A stretch of 64,000 nt of DNA. Origin: Gnetum montanum. Lineage: Eukaryota; Streptophyta; Gnetopsida; Gnetales; Gnetaceae. The translations under genes and the position numbers were made by a program. The stretch is taken from positions 318,475 to 382,474 of the forward strand of contig MNCI01008374.1 in the NCBI GenBank assembly GCA_015680685.1, written 5' to 3'. Positions within the stretch are counted from its first letter, which is position 1. Every line of letters begins with the position of its first letter. The notes under the pieces were generated by a model. The model had not been told where the DNA came from. It worked only from the letters and a program-made list of their open reading frames with translations, and did no database searches. This document shows positions 43,272 to 54,058 of this stretch, in pieces.

Positions 43272-45030
43272 TGAAACACCACTAATTTCAGCCTAATACT
43301 TCGAAACAAGAACAACTCAGAGCCTTTTGAGCTTTTGGGAGGCAAAAATTTGACTAAGGCATGGAACTCACGCTGGCTTGTCAAGCTAGGCTTGCTCATG
43401 CTAGGCTTGCCCTTAGCGTGAGTAACTCCAACGACTTCAAGATCAAGTCAAAGATGGTCCAATCTGAGGGTGCAAGTCATCTTCATAGGGCCACTATTGT
43501 CCACTTCAAGTTTCAGCATTCAGGAGTTCGAATTTCAAGCCAAATTGCACAAATTTTCTTAGTCATGTTGAGGTCACACTCATGTCATGTTCAACTCACA
43601 CTGGTAGCGTGAGTATTGATCACACCCAGCATGAACAAACTCCAAGAGCCTTAAAACTGAGTCAAAATGGTTTGACTTTGAAGGTGCAAGCCATCCTCAA
43701 GGTCCATTGATGACTACTTTAAGTCCTAGCCTCCAGAATTCTAGACTTTAGGTCCAAAATCACAAATATTTTTTTAGTCATGCTCAAGTCACACTAGGGT
43801 CATGCTTATCTCATGCTAGCAGTGTGAGCCTAGCGTGAGCTATCAAAAGTGGCTCAAATCGAAGCACACCCAAGCTTAGTTTTCAACATGCAGTCCACTA
43901 TTAGGGTCAACCATAGTCAAGCAATTGTTGCACTCAAAGAACAGGCTTCAAAGATCAAAATTTGGTGTGAAATATATCATTTTCATCTTACACATGCTCA
44001 GGTCACACTGAGGTCATGCTAGCAACGTGAGTCTAGCGTGAGTACTGATCACGCCTAGTCAAAAGCATGCCAAATACATGTTGAGGACATGCTAAGATAA
44101 AATAAACTCATGATGGAAGCTTTTTTGAAATAGAAATGCCTTAAATAGCCACAAAACCACTTACATCGGTACCCTACAGCAGTCAATCCATGGATCAAAA
44201 AGTTCCAAGTGAACTGGAGTTAGTTTCTCTTGTTGTACACCATCATTTTTATTGTAAATTTTCACGATTTGTGAGCTTTTCAAGCTCTTATGCTCCAAAT
44301 TGTATCTGCTTCTATAGGTGTAAGCTAGCTTGCGTAAGCCAATACACAAAGTAAGATACAGTGCATCTAGTCAAGAATGTAGCATGCCTATGCACGTCCA
44401 ATTCACATGTAGTTGTCCATCAAACACCTATCACACAATCAGTTTTCCTCTCATCTCTTAGCTGTTGATCTCATCCATGAATTTCACACTCAAGCCTAGC
44501 CAAACCTTATAAATACCCTATCCATTCACATAAATGGGGTTGGCAATTTTGGAGGTTGATGACTTTGGGAGCATTAACTAGAAATTTTGGACCCTCAGGT
44601 GCATGTGACTCCTAACACCTAAGCACTTGTAAGCACATCACTCCAGGGCTTAGCACTTGACTTGCCATCCACACATGCAACTATGCTTTGACTGGTGCAC
44701 ATCCTTGTTTAAGAAATATAATATAGTTCATTATTGCCTTCCATTACATTGTTTGCCTATTTTGTTCTATTTTACGCCTCTTTATACACCATCACAGTTA
44801 CTCTTTGTTTACATTCCGTATGTCACCAGTTATGATAATCCTAGCGCAGGCCATAGCTTACGCTTGGGGAAGTCCTTGGTTAATTTGCATGCAGACCATC
44901 CAAGGCACTCTACCTTCATTTTCTTTTCCAACTTACCCTCGCATGAAGGTAGGGTCAGCTGTGTCTCTTCATAAATATTTCGGCATTTTTTTTCACTTCC
45001 AGCCTCACGTCGATGATTTTAGTTAACACA
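43272..45030 (+). repeat. Element T 3' LTR
   Basis: Collinear with 34866-36649. TATA box 44508-44515. Ends GTTAACACA before the target duplication ACGTG. Confidence 0.95.
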
Positions 45031-45140
45031 ACGTGGACGCACGATAGAACGTAGGTGCTTGGGAAGAAGTTAGGCAGAAAAAATGGCAAAATCTCCCCCC
45101 AATTTTTTTGAAAAATGATGAAAATATTAAGTGCAATGGG

Positions 45141-45215
45141 TGTATATATAGGTTGGATGCTATGTTGACAAGGTCGCATATACGCAGCCACGTATATGTA
45201 GGGGGTTGCACCCAT
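45141..45215 (-). promoter_or_regulatory. Candidate internal promoter of element C ORF3
   Basis: Minus-strand TATA box CCTATATATACA (45141-45152), with a cassette just upstream (45163-45215). 45163-45184 is 19/22 identical to 53972-53993 in C's own 5' LTR U3 (core GCATATACG). After removing element T, the TATA box lies about 440 bp from the ORF3 ATG, the same as in element A. Confidence 0.52.
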
Positions 45216-46755
45216 TGACTAGCGTTGACCAGCCCAGAAAAAGCCTGAAAAGATGAATTTAAAATGCCAAATTGGGGCTGTTGTAGAGCATGAGAGGCTT
45301 GGAATACGACTGAGGACAAGAGGAAGGGAAGTTGAGCTAGAAAAAGAGTCAAAGGTAGGAGAACGTGGTGAGAAAGGACTCCGCAGGAAAGAAATCGAGC
45401 GATGGATAACATGGAAACAAGCCACCAACAAACCAAGAGAATGGGATATGAACAAACGGCACCGAGAATATGCAAGTAGGTCCTCCCCATAGCAGGCGGT
45501 AGCCTTCATAGCCCTCGCATATCCCCAACACCGGGGTCTGTGGGCCCCGGTGCTAAGGAATGGTGATCTCAAGTTGATACGCCCATCCATGAGAACCTGC
45601 CACGGCATGAGAAGTTTAAGGAAATCACAACAAACAATCAAAACATAAGACCGATAGTGAGGTGAGTCATGGAAAGAAATGGGTGAAGATAGAGAGGGAG
45701 ATTGGAACTCCAATTATCGGTCACATGAAACCTCATATGAAGTTGTGGTTAAGTGACCTGATAGGACCTTGCCTAAGTTCAGACCCAAAATCATCCACAT
45801 CCAATGACATCACAGCAACATGTGAAGACCCTTCCATCCCCCAAGTGGATAGGAATGCACCCACAAAGAACCACCACTCCAACAGACGGGAGAGGAAAGA
45901 AGTGAAATGGGACTAAGTTAGAGGGGATGAAGGAAGTCCCATAACTAGTGCTTGTGGCCCATGAGAGGTGGTCTAAGGGGTGTGCTTTGAATTCCCACAT
46001 GGTTAAGATTTTATTCTTATGTTTTCTTTTATTTTGTGGGAACCACACCATGAAAAGACCCATGCTTGTGTGCATGCATTCGACCAAGGGGTGTGCTTTG
46101 AATCCTCATGTTTTTTTTTGAATTTTTGCGGTGAGGACCACACCATGCAACGTTGAATTGCCCAAGAGCTTCCTTGTAGAGAAGAACATGGAGTGGTAAG
46201 AAATCTGTAAGGACACCCTGACAACTTGGGGAATAGAAGAGGATGACAAATGTTGCATTCCCCTTGAAGTCACACCTGATTCAAACCGTTGGGTCATCCT
46301 CAAGTCCGAGAACTGCACAAGTTACACATTAATTACAATGTTTTTTAAGTGAAGGGGTGGCATGTTTCCAACAGAGGGAAAACCATGGAGTGGGTGAATG
46401 GGTGGATGACATGGACTCTGCCAATTTTATGAGATGAAAATAGACGTAAATTCCAAAGACAACAATGTAAAGGCGAGGGCGAGATAAACTAGGTGGACTA
46501 TTTTACACGATCCATCGCAACAAAAACCATCTACGCCAGACACCTGATGACAATAAGACAACTTATTAGCAACCAAGTAAAAATCAAACACACACACATG
46601 TATAAATAATCTTCAAAGAAATCAAAAATTAATTAAAGAAAAGAAAATTTTGTAAGAATTGCCAAATGTATGAACAATGTTGAAAAAAAAAGTGTAAAAC
46701 AAAAAATGTCAAAAATAAGGAGGGGTGTATTGGGATGGATTAGCATGGAGGACGG
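45216..46755 (-). other. Element C integrase-to-ORF3 interval
   Basis: Contains the conserved block AGGTCCTCCCCATAGCAGGC (45478-45497) with TCTGTGGGCCCCGG (45537-45550), the bulged hairpins (45977-46150), and A-rich sequence at 46600-46720. Overlapping open frames (45023-45490, 45219-45713, minus) are long for chance, but the corresponding part of A is not open, so they are not called as genes. Confidence 0.55.
45977..46150 (-). other. Tandem bulged hairpins, element C
   Basis: Copy 1 (45977-46053): GGTGTG, bulge CTTTGAA, stem TTCCCACA...TGTGGGAA, closing CCACACC. Copy 2 (46088-46150): same outer arm and bulge, inner stem TCCTCA...TGAGGA. Different bases, pairing kept. Confidence 0.68.
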
Positions 46756-48010
46756 TCTCCCCCATGACTGGGCAGAAAGGAGGAGATGCAAAAGATGAAA
46801 CAAGGTTGTCCCGGTGATGATGAGGTGGTAGCACTGGTTAGGTGGAATTCACGGAAAGGTTTCAATTGTTGTCGGTTGAACAAATGCATTTTTGTGGGGT
46901 CCTTAGGTTTGTGGATAAGTAAGGCCCCAGATGGAAAGGTTTCAAAGACAATGTAAGGTCCCTCCCATAGTGTTTGAAACTTGGTCAGTTGTGGTACATG
47001 TGTGGGGTTCCAATACAACACCTTGTCTCCACATCTGAATGTGACCTTCCGAATCCTAAGATCATGACGTTTTTTGTTGTAGGCCTTGTGGATTGCATTT
47101 GAAGACAGGGCCACTAATCGATTCTCATCTAGCACACTTAAGTTGATAAGTCATTCATGTTGTGCTAGTGGTAGGTCAAGACCTAAGTCACTAGCGGTGG
47201 ATAGTGTCCAGAGTTCTGCCTAGATCAGAAGTTTCGGTAACTTACCGTACACTAACTCATAAGGAGAGTAACCTATAGAAAGTTTCCAAGTGGAGCAATA
47301 GGCCCAAAGTGCATTTTTAGGTTTGGTGCTCAAATCCCTCCTATATTTGCTAATGGTTCAGGTGAGGATCTTGGTGATCTTCCTATTTGTGACTTCGGCC
47401 TGCCCATTGGCTTGGGGGTGATAGGGTGTTGTAAATTTATGGGTAACCTCCAAGTGTTGCATGAGTTTATGAAAAGTGACACCCATGAAATGGGTCTCAT
47501 TGTCCGAGATGAGTGCACATGGCACTCCAAACCTGTTGACAATTTGCTATTATACAAATCATGTAACAGTGTTTGAAGAATAGTCGATGACGACAGCCGC
47601 CTCTACCCACTTTGTGCAGTAGTCCATAGCTACGATGATATACGCCTTTCCATTGGACAGGGGTGTGATGGATCCCATGAAGTCGATGCCCCAAATTTCA
47701 AAGGGCTCTAATGGTTGGATCCACTATTGAGGTCCCTCCATCCATGTAGTTATCCCACTGTCTCTCTGGCATCATTCACAGAAGTAGGCAAACCATTGTG
47801 CATCTTTAAAAATTGTGGGCCAGTAATATCCTACAAGTAGGATCTTAATGGTTTTGCAGCGTCCAGCATAGTGGCCCCCAGAAGGGCCCTTGTGAGCATC
47901 TTGGAGGATGTGCGGTGTATCGTCATCAGGGACACACCGTCGGACTAGGCCATCTGCACACACCTTATAAAGGTGGCCATTGATTTCCATGAAACGCTTG
48001 GCCTTATGGA
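46740..48010 (-). pseudogene. Element C integrase
   Basis: Minus strand: zinc-binding part DAHKGPSGGHYAGRCKTIK and a degenerate second cysteine pair (47772-47990); core WGIDFMGSITPLSNGKAY (first Asp), LISDNETHF (second Asp), NGQAEVTNRK (Glu), so D-D-E is intact. The C-terminal open frame 46740-47135 holds DKVLYWNPTHVPQ and a GPY/F-type module WEGPYIVFETFPSGALLI. Several internal stops disable it. A polypurine-like motif (46756-46770) overlaps its end. Confidence 0.87.
46756..46770 (-). other. Polypurine-like internal motif, element C
   Basis: Minus strand CAGTCATGGGGGAGA, like the extended PPT of D (TTTAGTCATGGGGGTA). A further copy, CTCAGTCATGGGGGGGGGG, lies at 34803-34820 just inside the ORF3-leader intron. 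Confidence 0.4.
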
Positions 48011-48780
48011 GAAACTATTATTTCTATCAATGGTCCCACTCCTTGGGCAACTCCTGAGTTGTGAGAAGGGTGAGGATGTGGCTGAACCATGGTGATTCTT
48101 TGGGTACCTGCGAATCGATCGCACCCACGAAGAGGAGTTCATCTAGAAATTGGTTAGAGAGGGGATCCTCCTCTTTTGTGTCATCCCATCACAACCGAGA
48201 TAAGTGGTCAACAACCACATTCTCAGTCCCCTTATAGTGTACCATGGTGAGGTCAAATTCCTAAAGAATCACCAGCCACCAGATGATGCAGGGGCTCACC
48301 ATTGGTTTGTTCATTAGGAACTAGATAGAACTGTGGTCAGTATGCATGAACACCTTGTATCCAAGCACATAGTGTCAGAATTTTTCCAAGGTGAACACCA
48401 CCACCATCAACTCCTTTTTGATGGTGGTGTAATTAAGCTAGGCACCCACAATGCTATGACTTGCATAGTGAATATAGTATGGACGTTTTTGATCATCACA
48501 CTGTGTAAGCATGGCTCCCAAGGCATCACTGGATGCATTCATCATGATGTGGAAGGGCCTAGACCAATCAGGTGCCTATAGAACTAGAGTCTCTACAAGT
48601 TTCTAGTTAAGCAATTGGAATGCAGATTCACATTCCTTGGTCCAGATGAATGGAGCATCTTTCTTTGTGAGTTCTACCAATAGCTTGGCAATCTTCGAGA
48701 AATTTTCGATGAAGCGCCGATAGTAACCAATGTGGCCAAGGAATGACTAAACATCTTTTACAGTGCTTGGATGTCGGGTG
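48011..48780 (-). pseudogene. Element C RNase H
   Basis: Frames give APFIWTKECESAFQ (48640-48680), HIMMNASSDALGAML, YTTIKKELMVVVFTLEKF, VFMHTDHSSI (the TDH box is intact) and VVVDHLSRL. Broken by several stops. Lies between RT and integrase. Confidence 0.8.
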
Positions 48781-49560
48781 ATTCCTTGGATGACCCTGAT
48801 CTTTTTAGGATCCATGCTAATCCCTATCTATGAAATACGATGCCCCAAAACAATGCCTTCTTGGACCATTAAGTGGCTTTTTTGCCAAGTCAGTCGTAGA
48901 TTAGTCTCTACATGCCTTTTTAGAACTTGTTCAAGGTGATCCAAAGCTTGCTCAAACATGGCCTCATAGGTAGAGAATTCATCCATGAAGACTTCTACCC
49001 CATTGCCAATTTGCTGCTAGAAGATGCTAAGGACAAGGCATTGGAAAGTGGCGGGTGCATTACATAGGCCAAAAGGCATCTTCTTGTATGTGAAAGTTCC
49101 CCATGGACTTGTGAAAGTTATTTTGGCCTAGTCCTTTGATGCAATTTGGATTTGGTTATAGCCACTATAACCATCCAAAAAGCTGTAATAACGATGCCCT
49201 ACAATGGTGTTCAACACTTGGTCCACAAATGGGAGTGGGAAGTGATCCTTGAAGGTAGCCATGTTGAGCAATCAGAAATCTATACAAACCCTCCATTTGT
49301 CACCCTTCCTGGGCACAATAATGAGTGGGCTAACCCATTCGCTATCGACAATGGAATAGATGAACCTTGCTTTTAGCAACTGCTCGATTTCATCTTTGAT
49401 TACTTGTTTCAATTTGAGGTTCAACCACCTTTGTGGTTGATGTCGTGGCTTCATGGAGGGGTTAATATAGATCCGATGTTGGTAAAACCTAGGATCAACT
49501 CCGGTTAACTCAAGATATGACCATGAAAAAGCAGCATACCATTTATTCACCACCTTCAGT
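48781..49560 (-). pseudogene. Element C reverse transcriptase
   Basis: The open stretch 49272-49553 holds the fingers (QVIKDEIEQLLKARFIYS, WVSPLIIVPRKGDKWRVCID). The palm follows with FLDGYSGYNQIQI, FTSPWGTFTYKKMPFGLCNA and FMDE, where the last catalytic Asp of FMDD is Glu (48977-48988). The thumb reads VIQGITRHPSTVKDV, SFLGHIGYYRRFI. Athila-type throughout; stops within the palm. Confidence 0.87.
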
Positions 49561-49899
49561 AACTTCTTCTTTTATTCAGGAGTAAGGGTGGCATTGATAA
49601 TTACCGGTTTCCCATTCTACAAAAATGCATATTCTAAGTGGGCCGGTAAGGATTTGAGCTCCAAGGGCTCTTGTTTGAAGCTTTCAGGGATTTGCAGTTT
49701 TCCCCAATCATCATGGTCATCAATAGTGGATACTTGTTGATGAACCTCTTCCATTTTATCCATGCTTTCTATGTAGGCTCATACAAGCTCCTCAGATGGT
49801 TCCATGCACAATGTGCTACTAGCAGAAACATCTATCAGCCATTGGGTGCCCTCTTAATTAGTGGTTGCTGCGTATAGGCATTGTTCAACTAGTGATTCT

Positions 49900-50355
49900 T
49901 TGGTACACTAATTGCATGCTTGAATAGATGTCTACTTAGTGGACCATAACTGCTGCACATAGTTGCACCCTAAGTCACTGTACGCGATGCATGGAACACG
50001 CTTCTTCTCAATCTTTCCAAAAGGATTTTCCTTTGAAATTTCAAGGGAAAGATCTCAGAGTCCTTATCTTACATCCACTATGCTCAATCAAGCTCTTCCC
50101 ATTATGATCGGAAAGTTCCCCTTACAATTCTCCACACAGATGATAAGGAAATCAGCAGGATAGGACCACCAACAAACGGTGGTCACAATGTCCTCGACCA
50201 ATCCCAAGGGAACGGTGATGGATTGGTCTACCAGCTTGAGCTAATTTTTGCTCTTCTTTAACAAGGGTAGGTTCCAGTTCTTGTACATGTCATGTGAAAT
50301 CAAATTGACACCTAACCCCAAATCCAGAAGAGCTTTACATGGCTCATTCCTTGCC
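49900..50355 (-). pseudogene. Element C aspartic protease
   Basis: Minus strand NEPCKALLDLGLGVNLIS, where the active-site triplet D-S-G is D-L-G, then LPLLKKSK, LVDQSITVPLGLVEDIVT, FPIMIGRA and DLSLEIS. Homologous to A's protease. Stops inside. Confidence 0.78.
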
Positions 50356-52940
50356 ACCTAAAGATAGATGAGGGGGCTTCCCATATCAGTCAATTTCTGG
50401 GGAAGATGCCCTACCTTTACCCAGTCGATCACGACATGTGTGAGCATGACCATTTGTACATTGGAGGATGTTTGGTTTGAAGGTTGCTTGAGCAGTGGAA
50501 AAATGGAGGCACTTTGAGGTTCAAAGGCATTAGCCACAGGTGTATGTGAGGGTGTGCTTAAGTTGTTGGGCCAAAAGAAGGGATGTTTTTGTGGCTTGGC
50601 TTCCATTCCACTTAGCTGAGGAGCTAGTTGTAGGTTGACAGCCCTTGTAGCATTACGTTGCTGTGGCTGTGGTGGGATTTCCCCCTGCATAATTGGAGTA
50701 GGTGGTAGCTGAGTGGGATGTTGTGGAGTAGGGACAACAGGAGAAGGTGATGGAGGATAGTAGAGATGTGTGCTTTTCCCCCTAGGTGATGGAGATTGTG
50801 GTTGAAAATATTCTGGGAGGTGGTAATAATTCTGAAATGTGGCATGACTGGAAGAGTCCTGTGGAGAGGCTGGTTGCTGAACGTAGTACCCATAGGGATC
50901 TAGCTATCAGTAAGGGTACTGCTGCCTTGGAGGTGGCATTCCCCATGCTTGTGGTTGCTGCCACTGCTGGAAGTATTCATAAGGTTGTGGTGGCACTCCA
51001 CTTGGATAATACCCTTGTTGCTGGTGGAACTACCTTGGGTTGCCTTGTGGGTAAGGCAACCTTCGAGGTGTTTTCCTCCTTGCCAAGCAAGGATTCAATG
51101 CGTACCCCGCAAACTCTTGAAGATGCGACACCATAGGACAACACCCCTTAGGATGTTCGTATTGGCATATGCCACATTCATCGTCTTCCTCTGTATCAGA
51201 GTCTGCAACCTATTCTACTACAGCAACTTTGCCCTTACCCTTATGATGGGCATGTTCATCTTCCTTCTTCCTATGCCGATCACGATCATTACTTTGTTCT
51301 CTGGAATCTTCTGCAATTTTCAGCATACTTTGGAATTTTTCATCCAAAGAATCCCACATCTTATCAACCTTTGCTGATATTTCTGATGCAAACTTCTGTA
51401 AGGGAAAGGTTTTTTGATTCACCACTACTTCCAGTGGTGATTCTTCCTCATCTTTGCAAAAGTGGACTTTCCTCTTTCTGATGGAGGGATCTTGATTGAA
51501 CTCTTTTGCACTCTCCTTCTTTCTCAGCTCCCCCTCTTCTTTGGCCACTTGCTCAATTAGGCATTGTAGTTGATGGGCCCTTAGTTCTGATAATCGTCCC
51601 TGGGTGTACATGCCAAGGGTCTTCCTAGTTTCAAAGCGGATCCCATCAATGATATGGCGAAGCTGTGCCCACTAAGAGTAGCCATGACCAGGGCACCAAT
51701 GTAATAATGAATAGTACCTACTCATGGTTGTATCCAAGGGTTCATGATTACCTTGCTTCCACCCTTGGATTTGACATCTTAGATTCACCACTTTGGAGTA
51801 GGTTTGATACTTATCATTGAAGATCTCAAGCATTGTACTCCATCGTCTGATTGATTCCAACTCTAAAGACCGATACCAACTTTCAGCTTCCTTGATGAGT
51901 ATGCAAGGGAATAACTTAAGCTTCTACCAATCATTATCAATATTATGTAGGGTGTACGCATCATGGAATGCTTGCAAGTAAGTTTACGGATCACAATTGT
52001 ATCCCCCTTCAAATCTAGGGATGTTGTTCATGTCAATGCGTTTGATCTGGCTATCCTTCAAGTGCCTGTTGGGTATCTGGACTGCCTCAATGATATGGAA
52101 CATGCTTCAAGTAGCCAACAATGGCTCATTCGAGTCATAGTCCTGCTAAGGACCATGATGTCTATGATGATTCTGGCTCCCCCTCCTTTCATGACAGTGA
52201 GGCTCACACAATTGGTCACGTGCTTCCTCACGTCATTCCCTTCAGTCCTTACGACCACCATCACCTCACTCCTTTCTACCATAGTTATGATTAGAGTCTG
52301 AACTAAATCAAGGTAGTGGGGAGCGAGAGGATGGAGAAGAGGGAGAGGGATCACCACCATCCCAGTGTCAATCTCCCCCTCTAGTCTAACGACAGCCTTG
52401 ATCTTTCTGCCCATCTTTGCTTATGTTATGAATTTTCTTGCATGATCCTCCATCGTCCTAGGGGTCTTGATCACTTGCTTACTTGTTCTAGATGATGGAC
52501 TGGATGACCTGATGTCCTAGAGGAATTTTGGCCAAATAGGAATCATAAAAGATAGGCTCCCCATCATCCTGTAGCCCTTGCAAGAATAAGGGGTTACTGA
52601 ATTATTTTCCCTTCATGTGTACGTACCATTCTACCTGCTACTAATCTTGTACCTATTGGGCCTCAGTGGGACGATAGTCTCGGTAGTCATGATCCTCCAT
52701 GACGTACTCCACACCATGGTCCTGGATGCCTAGTTTGGCAAGATTGTGAAATAGCATTCCAGGGGCTGATCAGTGAGGCAGTAGTATGATGTTGCTTTCC
52801 ATGTCCCACCATCGTGAATGTTCATCTTGATGTAGGATGAAGGTGAAGTCAGGGACATATTCATCAGGATGCATGTAGACCACCCAACATTCTTGCAGAA
52901 CTGGTGGGTTGGATTCATCTCACCTATGAGAAGAAGATAT
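50356..52940 (-). pseudogene. Element C gag
   Basis: The expected start reads ATA instead of ATG (about 52940), followed by SSSHR as in A. The gag core 51672-51860 holds STMLEIFNDKYQTYSKVVNL and SRYYSLLHWCPGHGYS. A charged coil follows (51210-51611; LRAHQLQCLIEQVAKEEGE), then a zinc knuckle CGICQYEHPKGCC near 51150, then a P/Q/Y-rich tail including 50358-50690. Stops lie in the N-terminal part and between segments. Confidence 0.82.
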
Positions 52941-53095
52941 GTTGGATACTAGATAATCCACTTAATCAGTGTACTTTACCCTCTCTCTTTTTTTCTTAGT
53001 CCACCTAGCGTGCGTAATTTTGACTATCCTAGGTCCATTCCAATGATGTGAATGATAAATTTGCTAAGGTTACATGGTGCATATAAGACTAACAG

Positions 53096-53113
53096 TCCCC
53101 AAAAATAGCGCCA
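53096..53113 (-). other. Element C primer binding site (tRNA-Asp type, decayed)
   Basis: Minus strand TGGCGCTATTTTTGGGGA, one base from the LTR. Agrees with TGGCGCCGTTGCCGGGGA at both ends. Confidence 0.8.
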
Positions 53114-53114
53114 A

Positions 53115-54053
53115 TGATGAGCAGCTAGGTACCCCTACATCCAACCATGTGAATCACGGGTGTTCACATGCAACTCGGTCAAATTCCGTAAACTATAATC
53201 ACTTTGCATACACCAGACCTTAACCAGAAAAACCCTTTGTTAGAATGGTCATTGTCTTCCCAACATCACTTGTGATGTTCTAGTGGTGATGGTTAAGTGA
53301 GATTGAGGCAACTAATTTTTATGTCTTTTTACTTTATCTTCTAGTATCTAATTCTCGTAATGGAAAGTAAGGAATAAGATATTATGTAGTCTATAATTAT
53401 CCTAATCTAGGTTCTAACTCTTCCTAGCATAAGTATCCGATCACATCTTCTGTGCACATCCTAAGCATCCCCTAACCACTACTGGGTTACCAGACGTTAA
53501 GCATCACTAGGTTTCCAAGCGTTGGGTTTATGTTTGAAATGGTCGTACTTATGATTCCTATGAACTATGAACGAGCAATAATGATTAAAATAATAACAAG
53601 AGAAACTTAATGACTATTAAAGCATAGAAATATTAAACTATTAAATGCATTAAATGACTAAGTCCAATTGCTACAAGGAATGATTGAAAAGCTCTTCTTT
53701 ATTGTCATTCACACCAATGGGCTTAGGTACATCAGCGCTCGAATAAAGAGCCGGACACCTTTCTTACACCTACTATGAGCACTTGGAAAATATTCTAACT
53801 CTCGTGGGAACAAACTACAAGAGCTTCACTATAAATGACAAAAAGGTACCTAAGTGGGGCAGCAGCCCACTTATTTATAGGCCGAAACAGGTGCCGCATA
53901 AATGGGACTACATCGATGCATGGAAGGATGCATTGACGAGGCCGCATCAATGAGGCTGCATATACAAGGCCACGTTGACATGGCCGCATATACGGGGTCC
54001 CATATATGCGGCCTAGTAAATGCATCAACCATCGACCATCTAGCACTTCATCA
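53115..54053 (-). repeat. Element C 5' LTR
   Basis: TGATGAG...TTCATCA. TATA box 53872-53879 on the minus strand. U3 cassette 53890-54030 built from GCATATACGGGG and TTGACATGGCC units. Repeat block at 53478-53550. Partner of 30520-31423. Confidence 0.95.
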
Positions 54054-54058
54054 GTAAT

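Larger units (their letters stand above)
34866..45030 (+). mobile_element. Element T: Tat-like LTR retrotransposon, gag-protease only
   Basis: Perfect target duplication ACGTG (34861-34865, 45031-45035); LTR pair of about 1.77 kb starting TGAAACACC and ending GCACA/ACACA; primer site; gag; protease; remnant of the integrase C-terminus; minisatellite; PPT. RT, both RNase H domains and the integrase core are deleted between 40880 and 41640, where a single N (41306) also lies. It sits in the ORF3 leader exon of element C in opposite orientation. Confidence 0.93.
30520..54053 (-). mobile_element. Element C: Athila-like Ty3/Gypsy LTR retrotransposon, interrupted by T
   Basis: Perfect target duplication GTAAT (30515-30519 and 54054-54058). 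LTR pair 30520-31423 and 53115-54053, a tRNA-Asp-type primer site, and the order gag, PR, RT, RNase H, IN, interval, ORF3, PPT on the minus strand. Without nested T (34866-45030) it is about 13.4 kb. It is the best-preserved member of its family here and serves as the reference for A, B and D. Every ORF still has stops. Confidence 0.94.

Noticed and set aside
45023-45713. Two overlapping minus-strand frames of 155 and 164 codons between C's integrase and ORF3
   Set aside because: No known motif, and the homologous interval of A is not open in the same frame. They overlap each other and the conserved non-coding blocks.
50786-51136. Plus-strand 116-codon frame
   Set aside because: Antisense of the P/Q/Y-rich tail of C's gag; compositional artefact.
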